A stretch of 64,000 bases of DNA from Mustela lutreola (taxonomy: Eukaryota > Chordata > Mammalia > Carnivora > Mustelidae): the NCBI RefSeq assembly GCF_030435805.1, contig NC_081296.1, positions 29,787,745 through 29,851,744 on the forward strand, given 5' to 3'. Every line of letters begins with the position of its first letter. The stretch's first letter is position 1. Below the pieces are notes generated by a model, which searched no databases, was not told the origin of the DNA, and saw nothing but the letters and a program-made list of their open reading frames with translations. Shown here piece by piece: positions 11,918 through 24,727 of the stretch. The position numbers and the translations under genes were made by a program.

Positions 11918-12156
11918 GTAAGCCTTCCCCTGTCTCGGTGGAACTGGGGACGGCGGGATAGCCCGCGCCTGCCGCAGAGTCTGCCAGTGCGCGCCAGCAT
12001 TGCGGCTCCCGCCTCCCGGTGCTAGGTTGCACCGTTCCTCTTGCTCAGGGGCGTGGGTCCATACGGGCCGCTGCCGCAGGGCTCTGAGGCCATCGGCTTC
12101 CCCTCCGAGCCACCCTGCCTGGCCCGTTCCGTCGGCCAGGCGGCCCCCAATGTGCC

Positions 12157-12253
12157 TGGATCGATGATGACTCCCTCATTCTGCATTCCTTGGAAAAGCT
12201 GAACAAAATGAGTGAGAACTCCCTACCGTCGTTCTCATCGAAACTGAGGTCCA
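12157..12253 (+). ncRNA. SNORD116: SNORD116 box C/D snoRNA, copy 4
   Basis: Consensus sequence; class B flanks. Confidence 0.96.
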
Positions 12254-14552
12254 GCACGTTGTCTCCCCCGGGGCAGAAAGAAGGAGCGAGGGACAGCTTC
12301 CCCTCGGTCACATGCCGGTAGCCACCACCACCACCACCACCAGCACTTCCACCACCAACACCAACACCAACACCACCACCTCCCCCACCGCCTCCGCCGC
12401 CGCAACCGTCGGCACCGCCAGCACCGCCAGCACCCCCAGCTCTAGCCCCCGAGGGACCTCGGCCAGAACAGCGGCGTGTGCGGCTCAGGGCCTGCGAGGC
12501 GTTTCCCCGCATTAGCCGGTCGGAGGTCGTGGGAGGCGCAGCCGGGCTCTTGTGTCGAGTCGGGCAGATGGTATCCCGTTCGTGGGAGTCCGTCAGGGAG
12601 GTGCTGGGTGAGGCCCTCTGAGCTCCTGTCACGGAGCAGCGTGGGCCGGGGTGGTGCTTCAGGCAGAGCTCCTGGGGGATCGTGAGGTAGAGGGTGCAGC
12701 GGCAGGCGCCTTGGGTTGCGAGGAGAGCCCCGGGGCCCGTCACACCGGTGGCATCGTTTGTGTGCCCCGTGTGCTTGTGTGTAGAGGGCAGAGGCCCACG
12801 GCCAGGACGCTGTCCTTGACAGCCCCTGAGGTTAAGCCCGTGGAGGCCCAGTGGGGCCCCACAAGGCCCGTGCCGTGAGACCAGGGCGAACGTGGAGCCG
12901 CCGTGCAGGCTCTCGGCCGACCCAGAATTGGTTGGGACGGGGGAGGAAGGCAGGGGGGCTGCTGGCGGGGAGCTGCGTGGCCCGAGCCTCTGGCTGTAAT
13001 CTGCCACAAGCGTTCAATGCTTTGGGGGCTGTGGAGGCCGTGCCCGACGTCACCCGTCCCCGCTGGGCGGCCACCTGGTGGCTCGGGGGACTGGCCCGGG
13101 GCATGTCGGGGCCGCGTTTCGGTCCCTTGGCGGAGTGGCCCCGGGGTCTCCGTCCGGGAGGAGCGGCGATCTGTGGGCGTCTCCCAGGGACCCCCAGGAG
13201 TGCCATTGCGATGAACCCCCCAGCTCGGCAAGGGACGCTGTCCGCGGGCGCAAGCCACGGGAGCCGTGGAGGGCTTGCTCCCCACCGCCAGGCCTGGGCA
13301 TGGGCAGCTGTAGGTATTTCTGAGAGGGTCCCAGAAACTTGTGCCCCAGATGCCCCGCTGCCCAGTGGGATGGGGAACGCTCGAGAACTGTCCTTGCTCG
13401 CCTGCGCCCTAGGCAGGATGGGGCAAGCCCCGCGAAGCACGGTTCCCAGTCCAGCGCTGTGGCCTGGCCGGACGTGGAGCTGGGCCAAGGTCAGCTGCCG
13501 TGGGGCTGGAGGAGAGGTGGCTTCCTTCCCTTGCTCCTCACGCCTTCCCGTGGCGTCGCAGCGGGTGAGCGATGCCGCCAGGGCCAGAGTCCTCGGACCC
13601 ACGCCGAGCGAGGGGCCCTGCCTCGCGTCCCGCCTGGTGCCTGACGGAAACGTCCACTGGGCTTGTGGCCAGGCGTTTCAAGATCCCTGCCTTGGAGGAG
13701 CGAGGCAAGTGGGAGCCCAGGGTGGGCGGGACTTGCCGAGCCAGCGGGAGCCTGCGCACCTGGGGAGCGAGCTGCTGGATGAGTGTTCGCTCCCTCAGGG
13801 GCGGGGCCCACGAAGCCCGCTGGTCGTGGACACACCCATGCCCTGGGTGGCAATGGGCCCTGCTTTCAGTGGGAGGGTCAGCTGGCCCTCGGCGGGTCAT
13901 GAGAACCGCTTGCCAAGATGTGTGCTGCCTGGCCATGCAGGGCCTTGCGGCTGAGAGCAAGGGCGGTGGCCCTTGGCCCGGAGTCCAAGCCCCTTGTCCT
14001 CTCGCGAGGGCCTTGGAGCGGCGTCGGGTCAGCGCCTGATGTGCCAGGGCTTGCCGTTTCCGTGGGCCCCGGGATTTTGTCGGCGGTCGCCGAGGGTCTC
14101 TCTCCTGCGGTCACGCTGGGTGACGCTGGGGCAAGCGTCAGGGTGACAGAGTTCACATCGCAGTGGCCTCCGTCTCCGGCACCGGGTGTGGCGAGCCAGA
14201 GCCGGCGTGCTCTGCTTTGCCAGGAGACCTTGGACACGCGTTCCGTCTGGCCTCCTCCCGGCAGACCACGGGGTTGTCGAACGTGGCGCTCGAGGATTCC
14301 GTGGCACCAAACTTCCGGAGCGGCGTGCCAGGCCGGGAGGCCAGGGGACCCTGTCCAGGGAGGGCTGTGAACGGGCGTGAGGCTCCCTCCAAGGGCGACC
14401 ACCCCGTGGCCACACCGACTGCGGAAACGCGCCCACCCGCCACCGCCCTCCTACATGTCCACGTGGCCCACAAGGGCTCCTAGCCCTCACACGCCAGGGC
14501 CAAACCCAACCTTACACCACTTCCCCAAACAGGCTCACATGCGCACGACCAT

Positions 14553-14646
14553 ACACACACACACACACAGACACACACACATACACACACACACACACTC
14601 ACACACAGACACACACACATACACACACACACACATGCACACACAC
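14553..14646. repeat. CA microsatellite, unit 5
   Basis: 94 bp, identical in structure to unit 3. Confidence 0.97.
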
Positions 14647-14893
14647 CCATCAACACACGCACGCGTACTCGGCCCACGCAGACACACCCCCGACCCCACG
14701 GAGACCCACGTGTCCGCGGCCTTGCCCGGCCGGCATGCGTGGCCTCCTGTCCGGCTGCCGCCAAGCCTGAGGGACAGAGGGTCCGCACCAGGCGGAGCTA
14801 AGGCTTCCCCCCAGGCATGTTCTGAGAGGCATGGCGAGCTGTACCCCTGGGTCCGTGGCTCACGCGAGCGTGCTACTTTGCCACACTTGTCAG

Positions 14894-15031
14894 GTGCGTT
14901 GTCCACGCCAGGCGGTCCCCCGGTCGGCCCACAGAAGATGGCCTTCCTGTCCTCGGATGCGCGGAGCTTGGCCGGGTCCGCGGAAGTCGTGCGGTCCAAC
15001 GCGGGCAGGCTGAGGAAGGATCGGCGAGACG
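14894..15031 (+). ncRNA. SNHG14: Candidate host-transcript exon, unit 5
   Basis: Class A form with the weaker acceptor; donor GTAAGC at 15,032. Confidence 0.7.
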
Positions 15032-15277
15032 GTAAGCCTTCCCCTGTCTCGGTGGAACTGGGGAGGGCGGGATATCCCGCGCCTGCCGTAGTGTCTGCAA
15101 GCGCGCGCCCGCCTTGCGGCTCCCGGCTCCCGGCTCCCGGTGCGAGGTTGCACCGTTCCTCTTGCTCAGGGGCGTGGGTCCATACGGGCCGCTGCCGCAG
15201 GGCTCTGAGGCCATCGGCTTCCCCTCCGAGCCACCCTGCCTGGCCCGTTCCATCGGCCAGGCGGCCTCCAATGTGCC

Positions 15278-15374
15278 TGGATCGATGATGACTCCCTCAT
15301 TCTGCATTCCTTGGAAAAGCTGAACAAAATGAGTGAGAACTCCCTACCGTCGTTCTCATCGAAACTGAGGTCCA
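15278..15374 (+). ncRNA. SNORD116: SNORD116 box C/D snoRNA, copy 5
   Basis: Consensus sequence; class A flanks. Confidence 0.96.
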
Positions 15375-17669
15375 GCACGTTGTCTCCCCCGGGGCAGAAA
15401 GTAGGAGCGAGGGACCGCTTCCCCTCGGTCACATGCCGGTAGCCACCACCACCACCACCAGCACTTCCACCACCAACACCAACACCAACACCACCACCTC
15501 CCCCACCGCCTCCGCCGCCGCAAATGTCGGCACCGCCAGCACCACCGGCACCCCCAGCTCTAGCCCCCGAGGGACCTTGGCCAGAACAGCGGCGTGTGCG
15601 GCTCAGGGCCTGCGAGGCGTTTCCCCGCCTTAGCCGGTCGGAGGTCCTGGGAGGCGCAGCCGGGCTCTTGTTTCGAGTCGGGCAGATGGTATCCCGTTCG
15701 TGGGAGTCCGTCAGGGAGGCGCTGGGTGAGGCCCTCTGAGCTCCTGTCACGGAGCAGCGTGGGCCGGGGTGGTGCTTCAGGCAGAGCTCCTGGGGGATCG
15801 TGAGGTAGAGGGTGCAGCGGCAGGCGCCTTGGGTTGCGAGGAGAGCCCCGGGGCCCGTCACCTCGGTGGCATCGTTGGTGTGCCCCGTGTGCTTGTGGGT
15901 AGGGGGCAGAGGCCCACGGCCAGGACGCTGTCCTTGACAGCCCCTGAGGTTAAGCCCGTGGAGGCCCAGTGGGGCCCCACAAGGCCCGTTCCGTGAGACC
16001 AGGGCGAACGTGGAGCCGCCGTGCAGGCTCTCGGCCGACCCAGAATCGGTTGGGACGGGGGAGGAAGGCAGGTGGGCTGCTGGCGGGGAGCTGCGTGGCC
16101 CGAGCCTCTGGCTGTAATCTGCCACAAGCGTTCAATGCTTTGGGGGCTGTGGGAGCCGTGCCCGACAACACCCGTCCCCGCTGGGCGGCCACCTGGTGGC
16201 TCCGGGGACTGGCCCGGGAGACGTCGGGGCCGCGTTTCGGTCCCTTTGCGGAGTGGCCCCGGGGTCTCCGTCCGAGAGGAGCGGCGATCTGTGTGCGTCT
16301 CCCAGGGACCCCCAGGAGTGCCAATGCGATGAACCCCCCAGCACGGCCGGGACGCTGTCCGCGGGCGCAAGCCACGGGAGCCGTGGAGGGCTTGCTACCC
16401 ACCGCCAGGCCTGGGCATGGGCAGCTGTAGGTATTTCTGAGAGGGTCCCAGAAACTTGTGCCCCAGATGCCCCACTGCCCAGTGGGATGGGGAACGCTCG
16501 AGAACTGTCCTTGCTCGCCTGCGCCCTAGGCAGGATGGGGCAAGCCCCGCGAAGCACAGTTCCCAGTCCAGCGCTGTGGCCTGGCCGGACGTGGAGCTGG
16601 GCCAAGGTCAGCTGCCGTGTAGCTGGAGGAGAGGTGGCTTCCTTCCCTTGCTCCTCACGCCTTCCCGTGGCGTCGCAGCGGGTGAGCGATGCAGCCAGGG
16701 CCAGAGTCCTTGGACCCACGCCGAGCGACGGGCTCTGCCTCGCGTCCCGCCTGGTGCCTGACGGAAACGTCCACTGGGCTTGTGGCCGAGCGTTTCAAGA
16801 TCCCTGCCTTGGAGGAGCGAGGCACGTGGGAGCCCAGGGTGGGCGGGACTTGCCGAGCCGGCGGGAGCCTGCGCACCTGGGGAGCGAGCTGCTGGATGAG
16901 TGCTCGCTCCCTCAGGGGCGGGGCCCATGAAGCCCGCTGGTCGTGGACACACCCATGCCCTGGGTGGGAATGGGCCCTGCTTTCAGTGGGAGGGTCAGCT
17001 GGCCCTCGGCGGGTCATGAGAACCGCTTGCCAAGATGTGTGCTGCCTGGCCATGCAGGGCCTTGCGGCTGAGAGCAAGGGCGGTGGCCCTTGGCCCGGAG
17101 TCCAAGCCCCTTGTCCTCTCGCGAGGGCCTTGGAGCGGCGTCGGGTCAGCGCCTGATGTGCCAGGGCTTGCCGTTTCCGTGGGCCCCGGGATTTTGTCGG
17201 CGGTCGCCGAGGGTCTCTCTCCTGCGGTCACGCTGGGTGACGCTGGGGCAAGCGTCAGGGTGACAGAGTTCACATCGCAGTGGCCTCCGTCTCCGGCACC
17301 GGGTGTGGCGAGCCAGAGCCGGCGTGCTCTGCTTTGCCAGGAGACCTTGGACACGCGTTCCGTCTGGCCTCCTCCCGGCAGAGCACGGGGTTGTCGAACG
17401 TGGCGCTCGAGGATTCCGTGGCACCAAACTTCCGGAGCGGCGTGCCAGGCCGGGAGGCCAGGGGACCCTGTCCAGGGAGGGCTGTGAACGGGCGTGAGGC
17501 TCCCTCCAAGGGCGACCACCCCGTGGCCACACCGACTGCGGAAACGCGCCCACCCGCCACCGCCCTCCTACATGTCCACGTGGCCCACAAGGGCTCCTAG
17601 CCCTCACACGCCAGGGCCAAACCCAACCTTACACCACTTCCCCAAACAGGCTCACATGCGCACGACCAT

Positions 17670-17767
17670 ACACACACACACACACACACAGACACACACA
17701 CATACACACACACACACACTCACACACAGACACACACACATACACACACACACACATGCACACACAC
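17670..17767. repeat. CA microsatellite, unit 6
   Basis: 98 bp, as unit 4. Confidence 0.97.
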
Positions 17768-18014
17768 CCATCAACACACGCACGCGTACTCGGCCCACGC
17801 AGACACACCCCCGACCCCACGGAGACCCACGTGTCCGCGGCCTTGCCCGGCCGGCATGCGTGGCCTCCTGTCCGGCTGCCGCCAAGCCTGAGGGACAGAG
17901 GGTCCGCACCAGGCGGAGGCAAGGCTTCCCCCCAGGCATGTTCTGAGAGGCATGGCGAGCTGTACCCCTGGGTCCGTGGCTCACGCGAGCGTGCTACTTT
18001 TCCACACTTCTCAG

Positions 18015-18152
18015 GTGCATTGTCCACGCCAGGCGGGCCCCCGGTCGGCCCAGAGAAGATGGCCTTCCTGTCCTCGGATGCGCGGAGCTTGGCCGGGTCC
18101 GCGGAAGACGTGCGGTCCAGCGCGGGCAGGCTGAGGACGGATCGGCGAGACG
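18015..18152 (+). ncRNA. SNHG14: Candidate host-transcript exon, unit 6
   Basis: Class B form; donor GTAAGC at 18,153. Confidence 0.7.
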
Positions 18153-18391
18153 GTAAGCCTTCCCCTGTCTCGGTGGAACTGGGGACGGCGGGATAGCCCG
18201 CGCCTGCCGCAGAGTCTGCCAGTGCGCGCCAGCATTGCGGCTCCCGCCTCCCGGTGCTAGGTTGCACCGTTCCTCTTGCTCAGGGGCGTGGGTCCATACG
18301 GGCCGCTGCCGCAGGGCTCTGAGGCCATCGGCTTCCCCTCCGAGCCACCCTGCCTGGCCCGTTCCGTCGGCCAGGCGGCCCCCAATGTGCC

Positions 18392-18488
18392 TGGATCGAT
18401 GATGACTCCCTCATTCTGCATTCCTTGGAAAAGCTGAACAAAATGAGTGAGAACTCCCTACCGTCGTTCTCATCGAAACTGAGGTCCA
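18392..18488 (+). ncRNA. SNORD116: SNORD116 box C/D snoRNA, copy 6
   Basis: Consensus sequence; class B flanks. Confidence 0.96.
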
Positions 18489-20787
18489 GCACGTTGTCTC
18501 CCCCGGGGCAGAAAGAAGGAGCGAGGGACAGCTTCCCCTCGGTCACATGCCGGTAGCCACCACCACCACCACCACCAGCACTTCCACCACCAACACCAAC
18601 ACCAACACCACCACCTACCCCACCGCCTCCGCCGCCGCAACCGTCGGCACCGCCAGCACCGCCAGCACCCCCAGCTCTAGCCCCCGAGGGACCTCGGCCA
18701 GAACAGCGGCGTGTGCGGCTCAGGGCCTGCGAGGCGTTTCCCCGCATTAGCCGGTCGGAGGTCGTGGGAGGCGCAGCCGGGCTCTTGTGTCGAGTCGGGC
18801 AGATGGTATCCCGTTCGTGGGAGTCCGTCAGGGAGGTGCTGGGTGAGGCCCTCTGAGCTCCTGTCACGGAGCAGCGTGGGCCGGGGTGGTGCTTCAGGCA
18901 GAGCTCCTGGGGGATCGTGAGGTAGAGGGTGCAGCGGCAGGCGCCTTGGGTTGCGAGGAGAGCCCCGGGGCCCGTCACACCGGTGGCATCGTTGGTGTGC
19001 CCCGTGTGCTTGTGTGTAGAGGGCAGAGGCCCACGGCCAGGACGCTGTCCTTGACAGCCCCTGAGGTTAAGCCCGTGGAGGCCCAGTGGGGCCCCACAAG
19101 GCCCGTGCCGTGAGACCAGGGCGAACGTGGAGCCGCCGTGCAGGCTCTCGGCCGACCCAGAATCGGTTGGGACGGGGGAGGAAGGCAGGTGGGCTGCTGG
19201 CGGGGAGCTGCGTGGCCCGAGCCTCTGGCTGTAATCTGCCACAAGCGTTCAATGCTTTGGGGGCTGTGGAGGCCGTGCCCGACGTCACCCGTCCCCGCTG
19301 GGCGGCCACCTGGTGGCTCGGGGGACTGGCCCGGGGCATGTCGGGGCCGCGTTTCGGTCCCTTGGCGGAGTGGCCCCGGGGTCTCCGTCCGGGAGGAGCG
19401 GCGATCTGTGGGCGTCTCCCAGGGACCCCCAGGAGTGCCATTGCGATGAACCCCCCAGCTCGGCAAGGGACGCTGTCCGCGGGCGCAAGCCACGGGAGCC
19501 GTGGAGGGCTTGCTCCCCACCGCCAGGCCTGGGCATGGGCAGCTGTAGGTATTTCTGAGAGGGTCCCAGAAACTTGTGCCCCAGATGCCCCGCTGCCCAG
19601 TGGGATGGGGAACGCTCGAGAACTGTCCTTGCTCGCCTGCGCCCTAGGCAGGATGGGGCAAGCCCCGCGAAGCACGGTTCCCAGTCCAGCGCTGTGGCCT
19701 GGCCGGACGTGGAGCTGGGCCAAGGTCAGCTGCCGTGGGGCTGGAGGAGAGGTGGCTTCCTTCCCTTGCTCCTCACGCCTTCCCGTGGCGTCGCAGCGGG
19801 TGAGCGATGCCGCCAGGGCCAGAGTCCTCGGACCCACGCCGAGCGAGGGGCCCTGCCTCGCGTCCCGCCTGGTGCCTGACGGAAACGTCCACTGGGCTTG
19901 TGGCCAGGCGTTTCAAGATCCCTGCCTTGGAGGAGCGAGGCAAGTGGGAGCCCAGGGTGGGCGGGACTTGCCGAGCCAGCGGGAGCCTGCGCACCTGGGG
20001 AGCGAGCTGCTGGATGAGTGTTCGCTCCCTCAGGGGCGGGGCCCATGAAGCCCGCTGGTCGTGGACACACCCATGCCCTGGGTGGCAATGGGCCCTGCTT
20101 TCAGTGGGAGGGTCAGCTGGCCCTCGGCGGGTCATGAGAACCGCTTGCCAAGATGTGTGCTGCCTGGCCATGCAGGGCCTTGCGGCTGAGAGCAAGGGCG
20201 GTGGCCCTTGGCCCGGAGTCCAAGCCCCTTGTCCTCTCGCGAGGGCCTTGGAGCGGCGTCGGGTCAGCGCCTGATGTGCCAGGGCTTGCCGTTTCCGTGG
20301 GCCCCGGGATTTTGTCGGCGGTCGCCGAGGGTCTCTCTCCTGCGGTCACGCTGGGTGACGCTGGGGCAAGCGTCAGGGTGACAGAGTTCACATCGCAGTG
20401 GCCTCCGTCTCCGGCACCGGGTGTGGCGAGCCAGAGCCGGCGTGCTCTGCTTTGCCAGGAGACCTTGGACACGCGTTCCGTCTGGCCTCCTCCCGGCAGA
20501 GCACGGGGTTGTCGAACGTGGCGCTCGAGGATTCCGTGGCACCAAACTTCCGGAGCGGCGTGCCAGGCCGGGAGGCCAGGGGACCCTGTCCAGGGAGGGC
20601 TGTGAACGGGCGTGAGGCTCCCTCCAAGGGCGACCACCCCGTGGCCACACCGACTGCGGAAACGCGCCCACCCGCCACCGCCCTCCTACATGTCCACGTG
20701 GCCCACAAGGGCTCCTAGCCCTCACACGCCAGGGCCAAACCCAACCTTACACCACTTCCCCAAACAGGCTCACATGCGCACGACCAT

Positions 20788-20885
20788 ACACACACACACA
20801 CACACACAGACACACACACATACACACACACACACACTCACACACAGACACACACACATACACACACACACACATGCACACACAC
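20788..20885. repeat. CA microsatellite, unit 7
   Basis: 98 bp, the long (even-unit) form within an odd unit, part of the conversion patch noted for unit 7. Confidence 0.97.
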
Positions 20886-21132
20886 CCATCAACACACGCA
20901 CGCGTACTCGGCCCACGCAGACACACCCCCGACCCCACGGAGACCCACGTGTCCGCGGCCTTGCCCGGCCGGCATGCGTGGCCTCCTGTCCGGCTGCCGC
21001 CAAGCCTGAGGGACAGAGGGTCCGCACCAGGCGGAGGCAAGGCTTCCCCCCAGGCATGTTCTGAGAGGCATGGCGAGCTGTACCCCTGGGTCCGTGGCTC
21101 ACGCGAGCGTGCTACTTTGCCACACTTGTCAG

Positions 21133-21270
21133 GTGCGTTGTCCACGCCAGGCGGTCCCCCGGTCGGCCCACAGAAGATGGCCTTCCTGTCCTCGGATGCG
21201 CGGAGCTTGGCCGGGTCCGCGGAAGTCGTCCGGTCCAACGCGGGCAGGCTGAGGAAGGATCGGCGAGACG
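21133..21270 (+). ncRNA. SNHG14: Candidate host-transcript exon, unit 7
   Basis: Class A form with the weaker acceptor; one private change (GTCGTCCGG near 21,230). Confidence 0.7.
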
Positions 21271-21516
21271 GTAAGCCTTCCCCTGTCTCGGTGGAACTGG
21301 GGAGGGCGGGATATCCCGCGCCTGCCGTAGTGTCTGCAAGCGCGCGCCCGCCTTGCGGCTCCCGGCTCCCAGCTCCCGGTGCGAGGTTGCACCGTTCCTC
21401 TTGCTCAGGGGCGTGGGTCCATACGGGCCGCTGCCGCAGGGCTCTGAGGCCATCGGCTTCCCCTCCGAGCCACCCTGCCTGGCCCGTTCCATCGGCCAGG
21501 CGGCCTCCAATGTGCC

Positions 21517-21613
21517 TGGATCGATGATGACTCCCTCATTCTGCATTCCTTGGAAAAGCTGAACAAAATGAGTGAGAACTCCCTACCGTCGTTCTCATCG
21601 AAACTGAGGTCCA
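21517..21613 (+). ncRNA. SNORD116: SNORD116 box C/D snoRNA, copy 7
   Basis: Consensus sequence; class A flanks. Confidence 0.96.
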
Positions 21614-23908
21614 GCACGTTGTCTCCCCCGGGGCAGAAAGTAGGAGCGAGGGACCGCTTCCCCTCGGTCACATGCCGGTAGCCACCACCACCACCACCAG
21701 CACTTCCACCACCAACACCAACACCAACACCACCACCTCCCCCACCGCCTCCGCCGCCGCAAACGTCGGCACCGCCAGCACCACCGGCACCCCCAGCTCT
21801 AGCCCCCGAGGGACCTTGGCCAGAACAGCGGCGTGTGCGGCTCAGGGCCTGCGAGGCGTTTCCCCGCCTTAGCCTGTCGGAGGTCCTGGGAGGCGCAGCC
21901 GGGCTCTTGTTTCGAGTCGGGCAGATGGTATCCCGTTCGTGGGAGTCCATCAGGGAGGCGCTGGGTGAGGCCCTCTGAGCTCCTGTCACGGAGCAGCGTG
22001 GGCCGGGGTGGTGCTTCAGGCAGAGCTCCTGGGGGATCGTGAGGTAGAGGGTGCAGCGGCAGGCGCCTTGGGTTGCGAGGAGAGCCCCGGGGCCCGTCAC
22101 CCCGGTGGCATCGTTGGTGTGCCCCGTGTGCTTGTGGGTAGGGGGCAGAGGCCCACGGCCAGGACGCTGTCCTTGACAGCCCCTGAGGTTAAGCCCGTGG
22201 AGGCCCAGTGGGGCCCCACAAGGCCCGTTCCGTGAGACCAGGGCGAACGTGGAGCCGCCGTGCAGGCTCTCGGCCGACCCAGAATCGGTTGGGACGGGGG
22301 AGGAAGGCAGGTGGGCTGCTGGCGGGGAGCTGCGTGGCCCGAGCCTCTGGCTGTAATCTGCCACAAGCGTTCAATGCTTTGGGGGCTGTGGGAGCCGTGC
22401 CCGACAACACCCGTCCCCGCTGGGCGGCCACCTGGTGGCTCCGGGGACTGGCCCGGGAGACGTCGGGGCCGCGTTTCGGTCCCTTTGCGGAGTGGCCCCG
22501 GGGTCTCCGTCCGAGAGGAGCGGCGATCTGTGTGCGTCTCCCAGGGACCCCCAGGAGTGCCAATGCGATGAACCCCCCAGCACGGCCGGGACGCTGTCCG
22601 CGGGCGCAAGCCACGGGAGCCGTGGAGGGCTTGCTACCCACCGCCAGGCCTGGGCATGGGCAGCTGTAGGTATTTCTGAGAGGGTCCCAGAAACTTGTGC
22701 CCCAGATGCCCCACTGCCCAGTGGGATGGGGAACGCTCGAGAACTGTCCTTGCTCGCCTGCGCCCTAGGCAGGATGGGGCAAGCCCCGCGAAGCACAGTT
22801 CCCAGTCCAGCGCTGTGGCCTGGCCGGACGTGGAGCTGGGCCAAGGTCAGCTGCCGTGTAGCTGGAGGAGAGGTGGCTTCCTTCCCTTGCTCCTCACGCC
22901 TTCCCGTGGCGTCGCAGCGGGTGAGCGATGCAGCCAGGGCCAGAGTCCTCGGACCCACGCCGAGCGACGGGCTCTGCCTCGCGTCCCGCCTGGTGCCTGA
23001 CGGAAACGTCCACTGGGCTTGTGGCCGAGCGTTTCAAGATCCCTGCCTTGGAGGAGCGAGGCACGTGGGAGCCCAGGGTGGGCGGGACTTGCCGAGCCGG
23101 CGGGAGCCTGCGCACCTGGGGAGCGAGCTGCTGGATGAGTGCTCGCTCCCTCAGGGGCGGGGCCCATGAAGCCCGCTGGTCGTGGACACACCCATGCCCT
23201 GGGTGGGAATGGGCCCTGCTTTCAGTGGGAGGGTCAGCTGGCCCTCGGCGGGTCATGAGAACCGCTTGCCAAGATGTGTGCTGCCTGGCCATGCAGGGCC
23301 TTGCGGCTGAGAGCAAGGGCGGTGGCCCTTGGCCCGGAGTCCAAGCCCCTTGTCCTCTCGCGAGGGCCTTGGAGCGGCGTCGGGTCAGCGCCTGATGTGC
23401 CAGGGCTTGCCGTTTCCGTGGGCCCCGGGATTTTGTCGGCGGTCGCCGAGGGTCTCTCTCCTGCGGTCACGCTGGGTGACGCTGGGGCAAGCGTCAGGGT
23501 GACAGAGTTCACATCGCAGTGGCCTCCGTCTCCGGCACCGGGTGTGGCGAGCCAGAGCCGGCGTGCTCTGCTTTGCCAGGAGACCTTGGACACGCGTTCC
23601 GTCTGGCCTCCTCCCGGCAGAGCACGGGGTTGTCGAACGTGGCGCTCGAGGATTCCGTGGCACCAAACTTCCGGAGCGGCGTGCCAGGCCGGGAGGCCAG
23701 GGGACCCTGTCCAGGGAGGGCTGTGAACGGGCGTGAGGCTCCCTCCAAGGGCGACCACCCCGTGGCCACACCGACTGCGGAAACGCGCCCACCCGCCACC
23801 GCCCTCCTACATGTCCACGTGGCCCACAAGGGCTCCTAGCCCTCACACGCCAGGGCCAAACCCAACCTTACACCACTTCCCCAAACAGGCTCACATGCGC
23901 ACGACCAT

Positions 23909-24006
23909 ACACACACACACACACACACAGACACACACACATACACACACACACACACTCACACACAGACACACACACATACACACACACACACATGCAC
24001 ACACAC
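23909..24006. repeat. CA microsatellite, unit 8
   Basis: 98 bp, as unit 4. Confidence 0.97.
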
Positions 24007-24253
24007 CCATCAACACACGCACGCGTACTCGGCCCACGCAGACACACCCCCGACCCCACGGAGACCCACGTGTCCGCGGCCTTGCCCGGCCGGCATGCGT
24101 GGCCTCCTGTCCGGCTGCCGCCAAGCCTGAGGGACAGAGGGTCCGCACCAGGCGGAGGCAAGGCTTCCCCCCAGGCATGTTCTGAGAGGCATGGCGAGCT
24201 GTACCCCTGGGTCCGTGGCTCACGCGAGCGTGCTACTTTTCCACACTTCTCAG

Positions 24254-24391
24254 GTGCATTGTCCACGCCAGGCGGGCCCCCGGTCGGCCCAGAGAAGATG
24301 GCCTTCCTGTCCTCGGATGCGCGGAGCTTGGCCGGGTCCGCGGAAGACGTGCGGTCCAGCGCGGGCAGGCTGAGGACGGATCGGCGAGACG
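24254..24391 (+). ncRNA. SNHG14: Candidate host-transcript exon, unit 8
   Basis: Class B form; donor GTAAGC at 24,392. Confidence 0.7.
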
Positions 24392-24630
24392 GTAAGCCTT
24401 CCCCTGTCTCGGTGGAACTGGGGACGGCGGGATAGCCCGCGCCTGCCGCAGAGTCTGCCAGTGCGCGCCAGCATTGCGGCTCCCGCCTCCCGGTGCTAGG
24501 TTGCACCGTGCCTCTTGCTCAGGGGCGTGGGTCCATACGGGCCGCTGCCGCAGGGCTCTGAGGCCATCGGCTTCCCCTCCGAGCCACCCTGCCTGGCCCG
24601 TTCCGTCGGCCAGGCGGCCCCCAATGTGCC

Positions 24631-24727
24631 TGGATCGATGATGACTCCCTCATTCTGCATTCCTTGGAAAAGCTGAACAAAATGAGTGAGAACTCCCTAC
24701 CGTCGTTCTCATCGAAACTGAGGTCCA
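24631..24727 (+). ncRNA. SNORD116: SNORD116 box C/D snoRNA, copy 8
   Basis: Consensus sequence; class B flanks. Confidence 0.96.

Larger units (their letters stand above)
9357..12473 (+). repeat. Array unit 4
   Basis: Matches unit 2 at an exact offset of 6,235 bp, with only scattered substitutions and the same 3,117-bp length. Confidence 0.93.
12474..15591 (+). repeat. Array unit 5
   Basis: Matches unit 3 at an offset of 6,235 bp with very few differences, for example one G to T near 12,759 and one C to T near 12,929. Confidence 0.93.
15592..18708 (+). repeat. Array unit 6
   Basis: Matches unit 4 at an offset of 6,235 bp. The CCA-rich tract has one substitution near 18,617 (CCTACCCC where neighbours have CCTCCCCC). 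Confidence 0.93.
18709..21830 (+). repeat. Array unit 7
   Basis: The front matches units 3 and 5. From about 20,500 it carries class B markers (GAGCACGGGG and GGAGGCAAGG), then returns to class A at the exon (21,133) and snoRNA. It is 4 bp longer than units 3 and 5 because its CA tract is longer. This patchwork suggests gene conversion inside the unit. Confidence 0.92.
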
